A DNA stretch of 64,000 nucleotides from Vibrio caribbeanicus ATCC BAA-2122 (GCF_000165125.1 NZ_AEIU01000108.1:1-64000); one strand, 5' to 3'. Counted from the first letter of the stretch, positions 44,934 through 53,801 are shown. The notes: a model not told the origin generated them from the letters alone. Numbers and translations: made by a program.

Positions 44934-46475
44934 GTGAAATTTATCCATGCTCTTCGATATGCTCAAATCAAGAGAAAATATAAAAAACTAATCAATGACC
45001 CTATTTCTGGGCAAGATAAGGTATTTAAAACACTGATAAAATCGGGGAAGAAAACCCAATTTGGCCAGCAACATCATTTTTCCAAAATCCATACCGTTAA
45101 AGACTTTCAGTCGTATGTACCCATTCAAACCAATGAGACTGTCGCGCCTTACATGGGAAGAATCGTTGAAGGAGAAGCTGATGTCCTTTGGCCAGGTAAG
45201 CCACGTTACTTTGCCTGCACATCTGGCACAACCGGAGAAATTAAATATGTCCCTGTCACAAGAGAAAGTCAGGGAAATCAATTATTAGGCTCGATGCAAA
45301 TGGCACATTTATACCCTTTGATAAGCCAGAAAAAGTCATTGGTTCATGCCAATTGCATTGCTTTAACAGGCTCGTGTAAAACAGATTCTATTAATGGTTT
45401 CCCTATTGGAAGACTCTCGGGGTTAACTCGTAAACTCGTACCTAAAAGGCTGTTTGCTGGGATAGTACCCGCTGAAGATACCTTAGACATACCGAATCAT
45501 GAAGAGATGATGTTGCAAATTGCCCGCGAAGCCATTGACGCTGAAGATATTCGCGTCATTGTCGGTTTTCCCTCTTGGGTCGTTGTGTTGCTGCAGGCTT
45601 GCCAAGAAGTCTCTGGCTCTGAATGTTTAAATGCTATTTTTCCTAATCTCGATACCTTTTATTCTACGGGCACGAGCTATCAAGCTTATCTGCCTGCCAT
45701 AGAAAACATGTTGGGACATAAAGTCAATGTCCGAGAATTTTATGGCTCTTCAGAAGCATTTTTTGCGGTACAAGATTTACACCAAGACGGCATGTTAATC
45801 GATAGTCATAACGGCGTGTTTTTTGAGTTTATCCCGTTGAATGAATTTCATAGTGAGAACCCAACTTCTTTCTCTTTAAAAGAGGTAGAGCTTGATAAAG
45901 CATACGTTATGTTGATCTCAACCTTTTCTGGTTTATATCGTTATTGTGTGGGCGATATAGTGAGATTTGTCTCCATTAATCCGTATCGTATCGTGGTATC
46001 TGGCCGAATGCAGCACGAGCTCAACATCATGGGAGAGCATATCCGTAGTGAACATGCCGAGTTGGTGATGAGTGAGGTGGCAAAGAAAATGAATATTAGT
46101 GTACGTGAATTCACAGTTGCACCAAGCCCGATTGTTAATGACACCAAGCTTTTTTATCATCAGTGGTTTATCGAACTCCCTGATAATGAACAGGTCGATG
46201 AATCGCTATTAACTAGAGAGCTCGACGAAGCATTAAAGTCACAATGTGCGTTTTATCAGGCGTTTCGTAGTAAAGAGGAATTGAGCATACCGATAGTGAC
46301 ACGACTAAAAGAGCGCTCATTTTGTCAATACCTCTCTGAAAATAAGAAACAAGTCGATAGTCAACAGAAAATCCCTAGGGTGTCTAACAATCGAGATATT
46401 GCCAACTTTTTGCTCGATCACATGGTTTCAACTGAGTTGTCCCCAGATCCAGTAGAGGTCTGTGAAGCAGGTTAA
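44934..46475 (+). CDS. GH3-family acyl-acid amido synthetase-like protein
   Basis: 513 residues from GTG 44934 with GAGGAT upstream. The GH3 pattern is clear: TQFGQQHHFSKIHTVKDFQSYVPI, MGRIVEGEADVLWPGKPRYF, the ATP-binding ACTSGTTGEIKYVPVT, FYGSSEAFFAVQ, and GLYRYCVGDIVRFV. GH3 enzymes adenylate a carboxylic acid (in plants jasmonate, auxin or salicylate types) and join it to an amino acid. The bacterial substrates are mostly unknown. Divergent pairing with HPPD suggests an aromatic acid, but this is inference. Confidence 0.85.
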   Translation: MKFIHALRYAQIKRKYKKLINDPISGQDKVFKTLIKSGKKTQFGQQHHFSKIHTVKDFQSYVPIQTNETVAPYMGRIVEGEADVLWPGKPRYFACTSGTTGEIKYVPVTRESQGNQLLGSMQMAHLYPLISQKKSLVHANCIALTGSCKTDSINGFPIGRLSGLTRKLVPKRLFAGIVPAEDTLDIPNHEEMMLQIAREAIDAEDIRVIVGFPSWVVVLLQACQEVSGSECLNAIFPNLDTFYSTGTSYQAYLPAIENMLGHKVNVREFYGSSEAFFAVQDLHQDGMLIDSHNGVFFEFIPLNEFHSENPTSFSLKEVELDKAYVMLISTFSGLYRYCVGDIVRFVSINPYRIVVSGRMQHELNIMGEHIRSEHAELVMSEVAKKMNISVREFTVAPSPIVNDTKLFYHQWFIELPDNEQVDESLLTRELDEALKSQCAFYQAFRSKEELSIPIVTRLKERSFCQYLSENKKQVDSQQKIPRVSNNRDIANFLLDHMVSTELSPDPVEVCEAG

Positions 46476-46486
46476 GGACACTTTAT

Positions 46487-46521
46487 ATGAGGGGTTCTCT
46501 ATACGTTAACCCTCATTTTTA
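46487..46521 (+). terminator. Terminator after the GH3 gene
   Basis: ATGAGGGGTT (46487-46496) pairs with AACCCTCAT (46508-46516) with one bulged G, followed by a T-run. Confidence 0.65.
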
Positions 46522-46554
46522 TTCCGCGGTTTGGCTTGACAATATCTATAGCAA

Positions 46555-46600
46555 AATATTCAGGACACACCAATTTTACCTTGGTAGTGTGCCCTGAATT
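46555..46600. repeat. Palindromic repeat copy D
   Basis: AATATTCAGGACACACCAA (46555-46573) faces TTGGTAGTGTGCCCTGAATT (46581-46600), a long imperfect stem with a seven-base loop, between the 3' ends of convergent genes. Confidence 0.8.
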
Positions 46601-46609
46601 TATTCAATG

Positions 46610-46900
46610 TCATGCAATTTGCGTCATTTCGTTTAGGGTAAAACTAGCAACAGAACCTTCGGTCGCTGTCATGTAATCGGCTAAATGTTGATTGCCCATA
46701 TGAGCTTGCCAAAGCTCGCGTGATTCCCAATTTTCATAGAAAGTGAAGTGCGCTGGGTTTTCGTTGTCTTGGTGAAGGTCATAGTTAATACAGCCTCCTT
46801 CTGCACGTGTCACCTCAATAAGTTTTAATAGCTCTGCTTTGATCAATTCGATTTTGTCGTCGTTCGCGATAATGTTTGCAATGATGGTTAATCTGGACAT
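46610..46900 (-). CDS. ABM-domain monooxygenase (YgiN-like)
   Basis: 96 residues: MSRLTIIANIIANDDKIELIKAELLKLIEVTRAEGGCINYDLHQDNENPAHFTFYENWESRELWQAHM is the antibiotic-biosynthesis monooxygenase fold, a dimeric ferredoxin-like cofactor-free enzyme family that includes quinol monooxygenase YgiN. Divergent from a LysR regulator, a common arrangement for quinone-responsive genes. Ribosome site AGAGGAA. Confidence 0.88.
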   Translation of the reverse strand: MSRLTIIANIIANDDKIELIKAELLKLIEVTRAEGGCINYDLHQDNENPAHFTFYENWESRELWQAHMGNQHLADYMTATEGSVASFTLNEMTQIA

Positions 46901-47092
46901 GGATGTTTCCTCTGTTTTAAGTTTTTTGCGCTGTGGAGGTATATTAAGCGAATCATTACCAGCTAAAAACAGGTGTCATTTTGCATCATTATCAAATTTA
47001 AATTGATAATAAACTGTTTATACTCTGAGTATTGCGTTATAACAGGCAATCTTTATTCCGTCTCGTCAACATTGTCACCAAAGGTAATGAAC

Positions 47093-48010
47093 ATGCTTTT
47101 AGAAGACTTAAAAGTCATTTTAAAAGTCGCAGAATTTCGCAGTATCACGGCAGCCGCGACTCACCTAGATATGCGCACCGCAACGGCCAGTGCAGCCGTA
47201 AAACGTGTCGAGGCCTCTTTAGGGGCTGAGTTATTTGTGCGCACCACCCGTAGTTTACGTTTATCGACGGCTGGAGAGCGCTATTTGCCTCAGTGTGAAG
47301 AAGCATTACAGATGCTTGAAAAAGCAAAATTGAACATACGTGAAGACCAAGGAGTTATCAAAGGTGAAGTTAGAATCGCGCTTTCGTCTGATCTGGGTCG
47401 AAACGTTATTACACCTTGGCTTGATGAATTTGTGTGTGAATACCCAGAAGTGTCGCTTCGCTGCCTCATTAGTGACAGTAATATTGATTTTTATCGAGAT
47501 CCCATTGATATGGCGCTACGTTATGGTTCCCCATCAGACTCCAACATCTATGGTTTTAAAATTTGTGACGTACCAAAAGTTTTATGTGCCAGCAAAGCGT
47601 ATTTAGCCGAACACGGCACGCCCTCTAAGCCACATGATCTCCTTGAGCACAATGCTCTGATTTATCAATTGCATGATGTATTGCACGATCAGTGGCAATT
47701 TGACCATGGCGAAAAAAGCGTAAAGGTGAAAGTCAAAGGCAATAGAGCTTCTGATGATGGCGATCTGGTTCGGCGTTGGTGCGTTTCTGGGAGAGGACTC
47801 GCTGTAAAGTCTTGCCTCGATATGGCTGACGACCTGCTCACAGGGAGAGTGAGAAGTGTCATGCCCGACTATAAGCCAGCATCAACCGAACTTTGGTTAA
47901 TTTGTCCTAGCCGACAAACTGTTACTCCAACTGTCCGTTTGTTAAGAGATATGCTCAGAGAAAAGACCGAAGATATACTGAACAATATGAAAAGTCGGCG
48001 AATATTATAA
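47093..48010 (+). CDS. LysR-family transcriptional regulator
   Basis: 305 residues from ATG 47093 (MLLEDLKVILKVAEFRSITAAATHLDMRTATASAAVKRVEASLGAELFVRTTRSLRLS), seven bases after AAGGT; the frame opens to 46973 but the family start is here. C-terminal effector domain is complete. It probably controls the divergent ABM gene and possibly itself. Confidence 0.93.
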   Translation: MLLEDLKVILKVAEFRSITAAATHLDMRTATASAAVKRVEASLGAELFVRTTRSLRLSTAGERYLPQCEEALQMLEKAKLNIREDQGVIKGEVRIALSSDLGRNVITPWLDEFVCEYPEVSLRCLISDSNIDFYRDPIDMALRYGSPSDSNIYGFKICDVPKVLCASKAYLAEHGTPSKPHDLLEHNALIYQLHDVLHDQWQFDHGEKSVKVKVKGNRASDDGDLVRRWCVSGRGLAVKSCLDMADDLLTGRVRSVMPDYKPASTELWLICPSRQTVTPTVRLLRDMLREKTEDILNNMKSRRIL

Positions 48011-48119
48011 GATGGAATTCTTTCGGCGTGTAGCCTGAAATTTTGTAGAATTTTCTTTGTTGCTATAAAAACCAAATAAGAATATATTCAAATAATCAAT
48101 GATATAGGAGAGATTTTTG

Positions 48120-48608
48120 ATGTATTTAGTGGGCTTAGTTTTGGGATTTCTTATAGTGATGCCACTCATCACACTGCTGCATGAATTAGGCCACGCTATA
48201 CCCCAACTCATTGCTGGTCATGCAGCTGAAATTCACTTGGGTAACAAGCGCAATGCCAAAGAGATTCACATAGGCAAGCTCAAACTATCGGTAGCACCAT
48301 TATCAATGAACGTTGGCTTTGCCTCTATTAAAAGAGACGTGAGCAAGGGTTTACAAATTCTTTCGTTATTAATGGGTCCACTTGTATCACTCATCGTGTG
48401 TATCAGCTGTTACCTAATTAACCACCAAGATCTACCGTATCTTGTTCAATACCTATTAGGCTTTAGCATGTACTTTTCATTCTTTCAGTTTTTATGCACC
48501 TCTATACCAATTTACTATCCCAGTTATTTTGGAGGCTATGAAGGTATGCCCAGTGATGGTAGACAAGTATTAGAATTAATCGGAATAGTGAAAGCTCAAG
48601 GAACATAA
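48120..48608 (+). CDS. Minimal M50-like membrane zinc protease
   Basis: 162 residues from ATG 48120 with TAGGAGAG upstream. The first helix carries His21-Glu-Leu-Gly-His25, the zinc motif of site-2 proteases, and the C-terminal SDGRQVLEL supplies the Asp-Gly typical of the third ligand. Three to four membrane segments. M50 proteins cleave substrates inside the membrane or act as neutral zinc proteins. Partner unknown; it follows the LysR gene by 109 bases. Confidence 0.7.
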   Translation: MYLVGLVLGFLIVMPLITLLHELGHAIPQLIAGHAAEIHLGNKRNAKEIHIGKLKLSVAPLSMNVGFASIKRDVSKGLQILSLLMGPLVSLIVCISCYLINHQDLPYLVQYLLGFSMYFSFFQFLCTSIPIYYPSYFGGYEGMPSDGRQVLELIGIVKAQGT

Positions 48609-48647
48609 ATCTAACTGTTCGAGGAGTGATTCGTAATATACCCAAAA

Positions 48648-48663
48648 ATATTCAGGGCACACT
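48648..48663 (+). repeat. Half copy (E) of the palindromic repeat
   Basis: AATATTCAGGGCACAC matches the left arm of the repeat; no right arm follows. A weaker trace, AATATTCAGAACA, is at 48845-48857. Confidence 0.6.
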
Positions 48664-49325
48664 AAAAGAAAAATACTCTACGTAAATTTCCTGACTTCTC
48701 TCTGACTTTTCTGCCACAAAAATATTAAAAATGACATGCTATATATTCTAGTATATTTTCAATTAATACCTTTAAATTCTAAATCTTGATATCCACATGA
48801 AAAACTAAACATTATCTAAATTAAGAATTAATACTTACCATCAAAATATTCAGAACAAAACCCCATAAATCCACCCGTTTACATTGATTTAAAAAACTAG
48901 TTAAAAATTGACTTAACATCGATAGTGAAAAGAAAAAATCAATAAATAAAAATCACCCACAAAAATAATAAATACCTGAATTTGTTATAATTTTAAACCA
49001 AAAACTCATTTCTACTGATTATGTTGAATAATTTTTCACATGAATAAATTCAACAACATTCAATTCACCATAGAAACAAAATAACAAAAGTGTCAATAAT
49101 GAGTGAAAAGTAAAAGTATCTCGCCTTGATTTTATAAATTTGACTTTTGCAATTAATTTCAAAACCTACCTGTGATTAATATCATTTTTTAACATGTTTA
49201 TTATGTTTTATGTTTTTTCCTGATAGATCTTGAGAATATTTTTTGATAATTCTCTTATTTATAGATCTATAGATAACACTTGCTGCAAGTAAATAATTAA
49301 ATTTTAGTACAGGAAATAAATAGAT
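48664..49325. other. Very AT-rich region without genes
   Basis: About 660 bases, extremely AT-rich with long A/T runs, no supported gene on either strand. It is upstream of the secreted deaminase-fold operon and is the kind of DNA bound by H-NS-type silencers. Confidence 0.6.
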
Positions 49326-50459
49326 ATGCGAAATTCAGCTCTATTTTTATTGGTTCTGTTTACAAGTTTTACTAGTTATGCAGAATCACTCAGACCAGAC
49401 ACATTAACCAAAGCCCTTCATTTCTACGATAAAGGGCAGACCTTTTCTGATAAGAAGCTTGTTAATATCTTTCTAACCGATCCCGACTCACCTTATTCGG
49501 AACTTAAAAACGACAGTGACTGGATACTCAATGATATTTCATGGATGAGTGCCAGTTCAGACTTTCAACGTTACTACAAAACCGATGCTTCTGATCAAGA
49601 ATTGTATCAAGCATTTACAAGAGAAGCGGGCTTCACCAAATCTCGTCCGGAGCTTTTTGATGAGAGCGAACTGAAGCCATCGGGAGTACATGGGGCATTT
49701 AATCCAAGAGAAAACCTAGCTGTAAGAGCAAGCGTAGTCAAAGCGCAAATTGATCCCGACATTTTCTATAAAGCGCTAGACATATTTTTTTATGAAGACG
49801 AAAGATATAGCAAAAATGTTCATACGCTAATTTCTAAATTTGCTGTGGCATCACAGATAATCCGAGATAAGAGTCAATCTATCGCTCGTGAAGATTGGGC
49901 AAAGAATGGACTTGAAGTCGATGTTTTAGATCGATTTATGAATTCCTACACACTGCGTAGTATTTCGCCAAGCGATCGTGAGTACCTACTTTTTGTTTTA
50001 AACGCATCGTTAAGAACCTACAGCAAACCTTATGATGACAATAAAAAGTTTCTACCAACTCAGTATCGCCTAGCGAGATTATCATCTGCTCTTGTTGACA
50101 GATATGGGTATCTTTTTGATGTTCCCTGCACTTCGGACCATCGCTACAAAGGTGTCGAGAATACTAATAAACAATGTTTTGTTGATATGACAGATCGTGG
50201 ACTATGGCAATGGTATGTCGAGGAATATAAAAAAGCGATTGTACCTAAACCTCATCACCAATATGAGCAAAGAAATTTTCTTAGCCGCCTATTGGAAATA
50301 GTTATGCCGATCGCCTTAATCATGGACGGACTGGCAGCGGTGGATTTTTTGACAAGTTCGTCTGCCGCAGAGTTTGCCGCTGATGGCCTTTGGGAAGAGG
50401 AAGAGGTATTAGCCTCTCAAGAATCCTTCCTGTCTGAAATTTGTTCTGTTGATTTATAG
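49326..50459 (+). CDS. Secreted protein of unknown function, partner of the deaminase-like gene
   Basis: 377 residues with a signal peptide (MRNSALFLLVLFTSFTSYA) and a mostly helical, charged body; a hydrophobic segment (LEIVMPIALIMDGLAAVDFL) lies near the C-terminus, followed by an acidic tail. Two Cys pairs (DVPCTSDH, NKQCFVD) could form a disulfide. Not recognised. It is the first gene of a two-gene operon; the second starts 13 bases later. It might assist export or protect the cell from its neighbour. Confidence 0.7.
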   Translation: MRNSALFLLVLFTSFTSYAESLRPDTLTKALHFYDKGQTFSDKKLVNIFLTDPDSPYSELKNDSDWILNDISWMSASSDFQRYYKTDASDQELYQAFTREAGFTKSRPELFDESELKPSGVHGAFNPRENLAVRASVVKAQIDPDIFYKALDIFFYEDERYSKNVHTLISKFAVASQIIRDKSQSIAREDWAKNGLEVDVLDRFMNSYTLRSISPSDREYLLFVLNASLRTYSKPYDDNKKFLPTQYRLARLSSALVDRYGYLFDVPCTSDHRYKGVENTNKQCFVDMTDRGLWQWYVEEYKKAIVPKPHHQYEQRNFLSRLLEIVMPIALIMDGLAAVDFLTSSSAAEFAADGLWEEEEVLASQESFLSEICSVDL

Positions 50460-50472
50460 CAAGGAGCTTCCC

Positions 50473-51372
50473 ATGATAATCATAAAAAAATTCTCAATCA
50501 TTTTGTGTGTACTCATCGCTCAACATGCTTGGAGTGCGAACGTAACCGTCACAAAAATAACGGACAAAGAGAGTTTAGTGCCTAGCAAACTCAATAACAC
50601 TGTTGATAGAATCATTTCGGCGTATTCAGGTGCAAATCGAAAGTATTATGCACAACCTGAAAATCAATGGGCAAAGAAAGAAGTAAGAGTCGGTCTAGAT
50701 TCGCTACAAAAAAGATCGATTGCACGGTTTGAATATAAATACGGATCGACTAAGAGAATTTATCACTCTTTCAGTGGAGAGACTCTTTTAAATAAGCCAT
50801 TAGTTAATAACGGTGGCGCAGCCAAAGAACAGTTCAAAACTTGGTCACAAGAAGAAATGCGCGAAAACGAGGTTCTCGTCGGGAACAAAATATCAGAAGC
50901 CGACTATGAAAACGTTGAGCGTTATTTCAAAGCGTCGAGTTTTAAACAGGCAAACGACGCGGAGATCAAGGCCTTACGTCAAATCGAAACTGATATCAGC
51001 GAAGGTATAATCCCAGCAGGTGGAAAGTTAACGGTTTATGTCAATCAGATCCCTTGCGAGTCTTGTATGCCTCTCTTTGAGGAGCAACTCAAAGAATGGC
51101 CTGAAATAGCATCAGCCGAAGTATCTTATCTACCACAGAATAAGTCTTACTTTAGTAAAACAACTTCACATGAAATGTTATATCAAGACAATGACGCTTA
51201 CCGCTACAGTTATGATCGAGGCGCTATTGCTGAAACGACAGAAGAAGAAACTTTGCAAGGAGCGTTTACCACTCACCGCTTGAATAAAACTAGGTACGGT
51301 AATTTCTTAGAAGAGTACAATAATACAGAGCAGATTGCTGCACAAGAGGAAGCAACTGCATGCGCGATCTAA
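50473..51372 (+). CDS. Secreted deaminase-fold toxin-like protein
   Basis: 299 residues from ATG 50473 with AAGGAG at six bases. Signal peptide IIKKFSIILCVLIAQHAWSA. The second half matches the BURPS668_1122-type toxin deaminases (PF14424-like): YHSFSGE, then Asp162-Ala-Glu164 in NDAEIKALRQIETDI, then KLTVYVNQIPCESCMPLFEEQLKEWPEI with Cys195 and Cys198 as zinc ligands, and a closing strand. In that family an Asp/His-x-Glu helix and a CxxC form the zinc deaminase site acting on nucleic acids or nucleotides. Unusual: a Sec signal instead of a polymorphic-toxin delivery domain, and no obvious immunity gene. Motif-based call. Confidence 0.62.
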   Translation: MIIIKKFSIILCVLIAQHAWSANVTVTKITDKESLVPSKLNNTVDRIISAYSGANRKYYAQPENQWAKKEVRVGLDSLQKRSIARFEYKYGSTKRIYHSFSGETLLNKPLVNNGGAAKEQFKTWSQEEMRENEVLVGNKISEADYENVERYFKASSFKQANDAEIKALRQIETDISEGIIPAGGKLTVYVNQIPCESCMPLFEEQLKEWPEIASAEVSYLPQNKSYFSKTTSHEMLYQDNDAYRYSYDRGAIAETTEEETLQGAFTTHRLNKTRYGNFLEEYNNTEQIAAQEEATACAI

Positions 51373-51401
51373 TGTTTTGTTCAAGACATAAATAAAGGAC
51401 T

Positions 51402-51421
51402 GGCACCAAAATATTGGTGCC
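51402..51421 (+). terminator. Terminator of the deaminase-like operon
   Basis: GGCACCAA, loop AATA, TTGGTGCC: eight-base-pair perfect stem, 29 bases after the stop, followed by a T/C-rich stretch. Confidence 0.75.
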
Positions 51422-51573
51422 TTCCTTATTCTACCTTTTCCAATTCCACCTAAAACCTCTCTATCATTAATTGATAAGGTAAGACTGAATTAAAAGAGTT
51501 TGGAAATAAAAACCATCTTTTTTTTAAATTTAAGATCAACTAAAACAATAACATAAATACAATCTCGCAACTT

Positions 51574-51689
51574 TACCTACTTATAGATAGATAAAGTTGT
51601 TGACTTAAAAAATGCCAGTGATAAAGTAGCAATCAGTCAGCAGGAGCCCCGCTCCTTTTTTAATACATACATCAACTACCTACTGGTAG
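51574..51689 (+). promoter_or_regulatory. Promoter and possible TetR operators of the DJ-1 gene
   Basis: TTGACT (51600-51605), 16 bases, TAAAGT (51622-51627) resemble a sigma-70 promoter. Two similar sites flank it: TACCTACTTATAGATAGATAA near 51574-51593 and TACCTACTGGTAGATAAGG near 51677-51695; the second contains the inverted repeat CTACC-TACT-GGTAG (51676-51689). They could bind the TetR-type protein encoded downstream. Confidence 0.5.
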
Positions 51690-51703
51690 ATAAGGAATAA
51701 AAA

Positions 51704-52405
51704 ATGAATACAGGTAATCGTCAAAAACGCGTTCTTCTTATTATGTCTTCCGTTGATGAACTGGGTATCAGTGGTAAGCAAACCGGGACATGGTTCACTG
51801 AACTTGCTGCGCCTTACTACATCCTCACTGAAGCTGGCCATGAAGTCGTGTTTGCCTCACCTCAAGGCGGTGAAGCGCCTATCGACCTATTAAGCATGAA
51901 AGCGCCTTTTACCACTTCATACACTGAGCGTTTCTTTAATGACCCAGTCGCCATGTTTGCAGCGCGTAATACTCGCAAACTGCGCGAAGTTGATTACAAC
52001 ACTTACGATGCTGTCTTCATTCCTGGTGGTTACGGCCTACTGACTGACCTTGCGTCTGACCAGCACACTCTAAAGCTTATCAAAGATTTTTACGAAACAG
52101 ACCGACCAGTTGCGATGGTATGTCACGCTCCTGCTATCTTGCGCGATGTCAAACTCTCTAATGGTGAGTATCTAGTAAAAGGTAAAGAGTTAACTGGCTT
52201 TAAAAACTCTGAAGATGAAGAAGTTGAATTGCTTAAGCATCTGCTATTCTCTCTAGAAGATGAATTACAACGCCGCGGCGCTGTGTACAAAAGCAAAGCG
52301 AACTGGGAACCCAATGTTGTGGTCGATGGCGCGCTAATGACAGGCCAAAGCCCAGCATCCGCCGATCCATTGGCAGAAGCGTTATCTGAAGTACTACTAA
52401 AATAA
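51704..52405 (+). CDS. DJ-1/PfpI-family protein (Hsp31/glyoxalase-like)
   Basis: 233 residues. The DJ-1 core is complete: FIPGGYGLLTDLASD, the nucleophile elbow VAMVCHAPAIL with the reactive Cys, and the C-terminal GALMTGQSPASADPLAEAL. Members act as methylglyoxal/glyoxal hydrolases, deglycases or chaperones. It is followed by a terminator and a TetR gene, so it is probably induced by electrophile stress. Ribosome site AAGGAA. Confidence 0.9.
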   Translation: MNTGNRQKRVLLIMSSVDELGISGKQTGTWFTELAAPYYILTEAGHEVVFASPQGGEAPIDLLSMKAPFTTSYTERFFNDPVAMFAARNTRKLREVDYNTYDAVFIPGGYGLLTDLASDQHTLKLIKDFYETDRPVAMVCHAPAILRDVKLSNGEYLVKGKELTGFKNSEDEEVELLKHLLFSLEDELQRRGAVYKSKANWEPNVVVDGALMTGQSPASADPLAEALSEVLLK

Positions 52406-52430
52406 TCGCTAAACTACTGCCTTATTGATC

Positions 52431-52456
52431 AAAACCGCTCTTAGAGCGGTTTTTTA
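52431..52456 (+). terminator. Terminator after the DJ-1 gene
   Basis: AAAACCGCTC, loop TTA, GAGCGGTTTT plus T-run. Strong intrinsic terminator just before the tetR gene. Confidence 0.92.
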
Positions 52457-52470
52457 CAAAGGTTATAACA

Positions 52471-53058
52471 ATGCGTACTCTTAACCCTACAGCAATAAAA
52501 ATTGCCGATCTTGCAGAGCATTATATTCAAACCCGGGGATTTAATGGTTTTAGCTTTCGCGATATCCAAAATGAGCTTGGTATCAAAACGGCCAGTATCC
52601 ATTATCATTTTAAAACCAAGCAAGATCTCGCTAATACCGTACTTGAACGTTACCTTCATCGCTACCAAGCACAACTGACTAAGATTTATCAGCAGCATGA
52701 GCAGGCCAAGTCGATGCTTAGCGCCTTTGCCGATGAATTTATGCAGACTCACCAAAGCAATAAACTTTGTCTTTGTGGGATGTTCGCCTCTGACCTGTAC
52801 TCGCTATCAAAAGATGTGGTTATGCCGTTAAATCGATTCGTTGACATCAATCATGCTTGGCTTGTCAGCGTGCTCAAACATGGTATTACCAGTGGGGAAT
52901 TTCAACAGGACATCAATCCAGAGCGATTCGCCAAGGTCTATTTCTCATCGCTTGAAGGAAGTTTATTGATGGCACAATTTCGCACATCCAACGACATCAA
53001 GGAAGTGACAAATAGCCTTATCGCATCCATTACAGAAACAGCCCCAAGTCAAAACTGA
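52471..53058 (+). CDS. TetR-family repressor
   Basis: 195 residues. N-terminal helix-turn-helix (AEHYIQTRGFNGFSFRDIQNELGIKTASIHYHFKTKQDLANTVLERY) and a helical ligand domain. Ribosome site AAAGG. Likely regulator of the DJ-1 gene. The following 338 bases (53059-53396) show no gene or clear signal. Confidence 0.92.
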   Translation: MRTLNPTAIKIADLAEHYIQTRGFNGFSFRDIQNELGIKTASIHYHFKTKQDLANTVLERYLHRYQAQLTKIYQQHEQAKSMLSAFADEFMQTHQSNKLCLCGMFASDLYSLSKDVVMPLNRFVDINHAWLVSVLKHGITSGEFQQDINPERFAKVYFSSLEGSLLMAQFRTSNDIKEVTNSLIASITETAPSQN

Positions 53059-53396
53059 AGTTGTTAGCTGCTCCTAGCCATCAAAGAGTGATAAAACCGC
53101 TGGGCGATAAGAGTCATATTATCTGAGGCTAACTCCAGCGACGCATGAATACAAATCGCCACTTTCATCCTTATCCTCAAAAATCTACAACCTTCTATTC
53201 GTAACTCCTCTCTTCAAAAATCATTACAAATTGCAGCCTGACTCGACAAATAAAACTTTAACCTACTGATTTATATTGAGGTATTAAAAAAAATTACGCA
53301 TCATGTGTCTTTTTAGTCGTCTTAGCTGCACATATCTCGTATGAACATCGTCAGGTCTACAAATACCAACAGAAGTGATATTAAAGGGAGAAATCA

Positions 53397-53801
53397 ATGA
53401 TTGTTGTCGCAAGGTTTTCTTTTCCTCATGAGGCTTATTTAGCTAAAGCCAATTTAGAAAGTGCTGGGATCGATAGCTTTATCGCTGATGAACATACGGT
53501 CAATACACAATGGCTCTACTCCCATGCAATGGGCGGCGTTCGTTTGATGGTCGAGGAAAGTAATCTCGCCGAGGCAAAGGAAATCCTAACCAGTGATTTT
53601 TCTGAGAGTCTGGAAAATCACACTAAAGAGATAGGAGAGAAACAAGACTCCTGCCCTCATTGTGGAAGCCACGACTTATCAGCTCATACGCAAGGTAAAC
53701 GCCCAGCTTTTCTGGTATTTATCTTGCTCGGTTTTCCTTTGTTCTTTTACAAACAGGGCTATAAATGCAATCAATGCGGTAAATTCAGCGAAACACTCTA
53801 A
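53397..53801 (+). CDS. DUF2007-like protein with zinc ribbon
   Basis: 134 residues. Residues 1-65 match the DUF2007 'putative signal transducing' fold (ARFSFPHEAYLAKANLESAGIDSFIADEHT...GGVRLMVEESNLAEAKEIL). Then a split zinc ribbon, CPHCGSH and CNQCGKF, surrounds a membrane segment (AFLVFILLGFPLFFY). Role unknown; such proteins are often next to stress or envelope genes. Ribosome site AAAGGGAG. Confidence 0.82.
   Translation: MIVVARFSFPHEAYLAKANLESAGIDSFIADEHTVNTQWLYSHAMGGVRLMVEESNLAEAKEILTSDFSESLENHTKEIGEKQDSCPHCGSHDLSAHTQGKRPAFLVFILLGFPLFFYKQGYKCNQCGKFSETL

Noticed and set aside
48664-49325. CRISPR array or tandem repeats in the AT-rich stretch
   Set aside because: No regularly spaced repeats; similarity is only low-complexity A/T runs.
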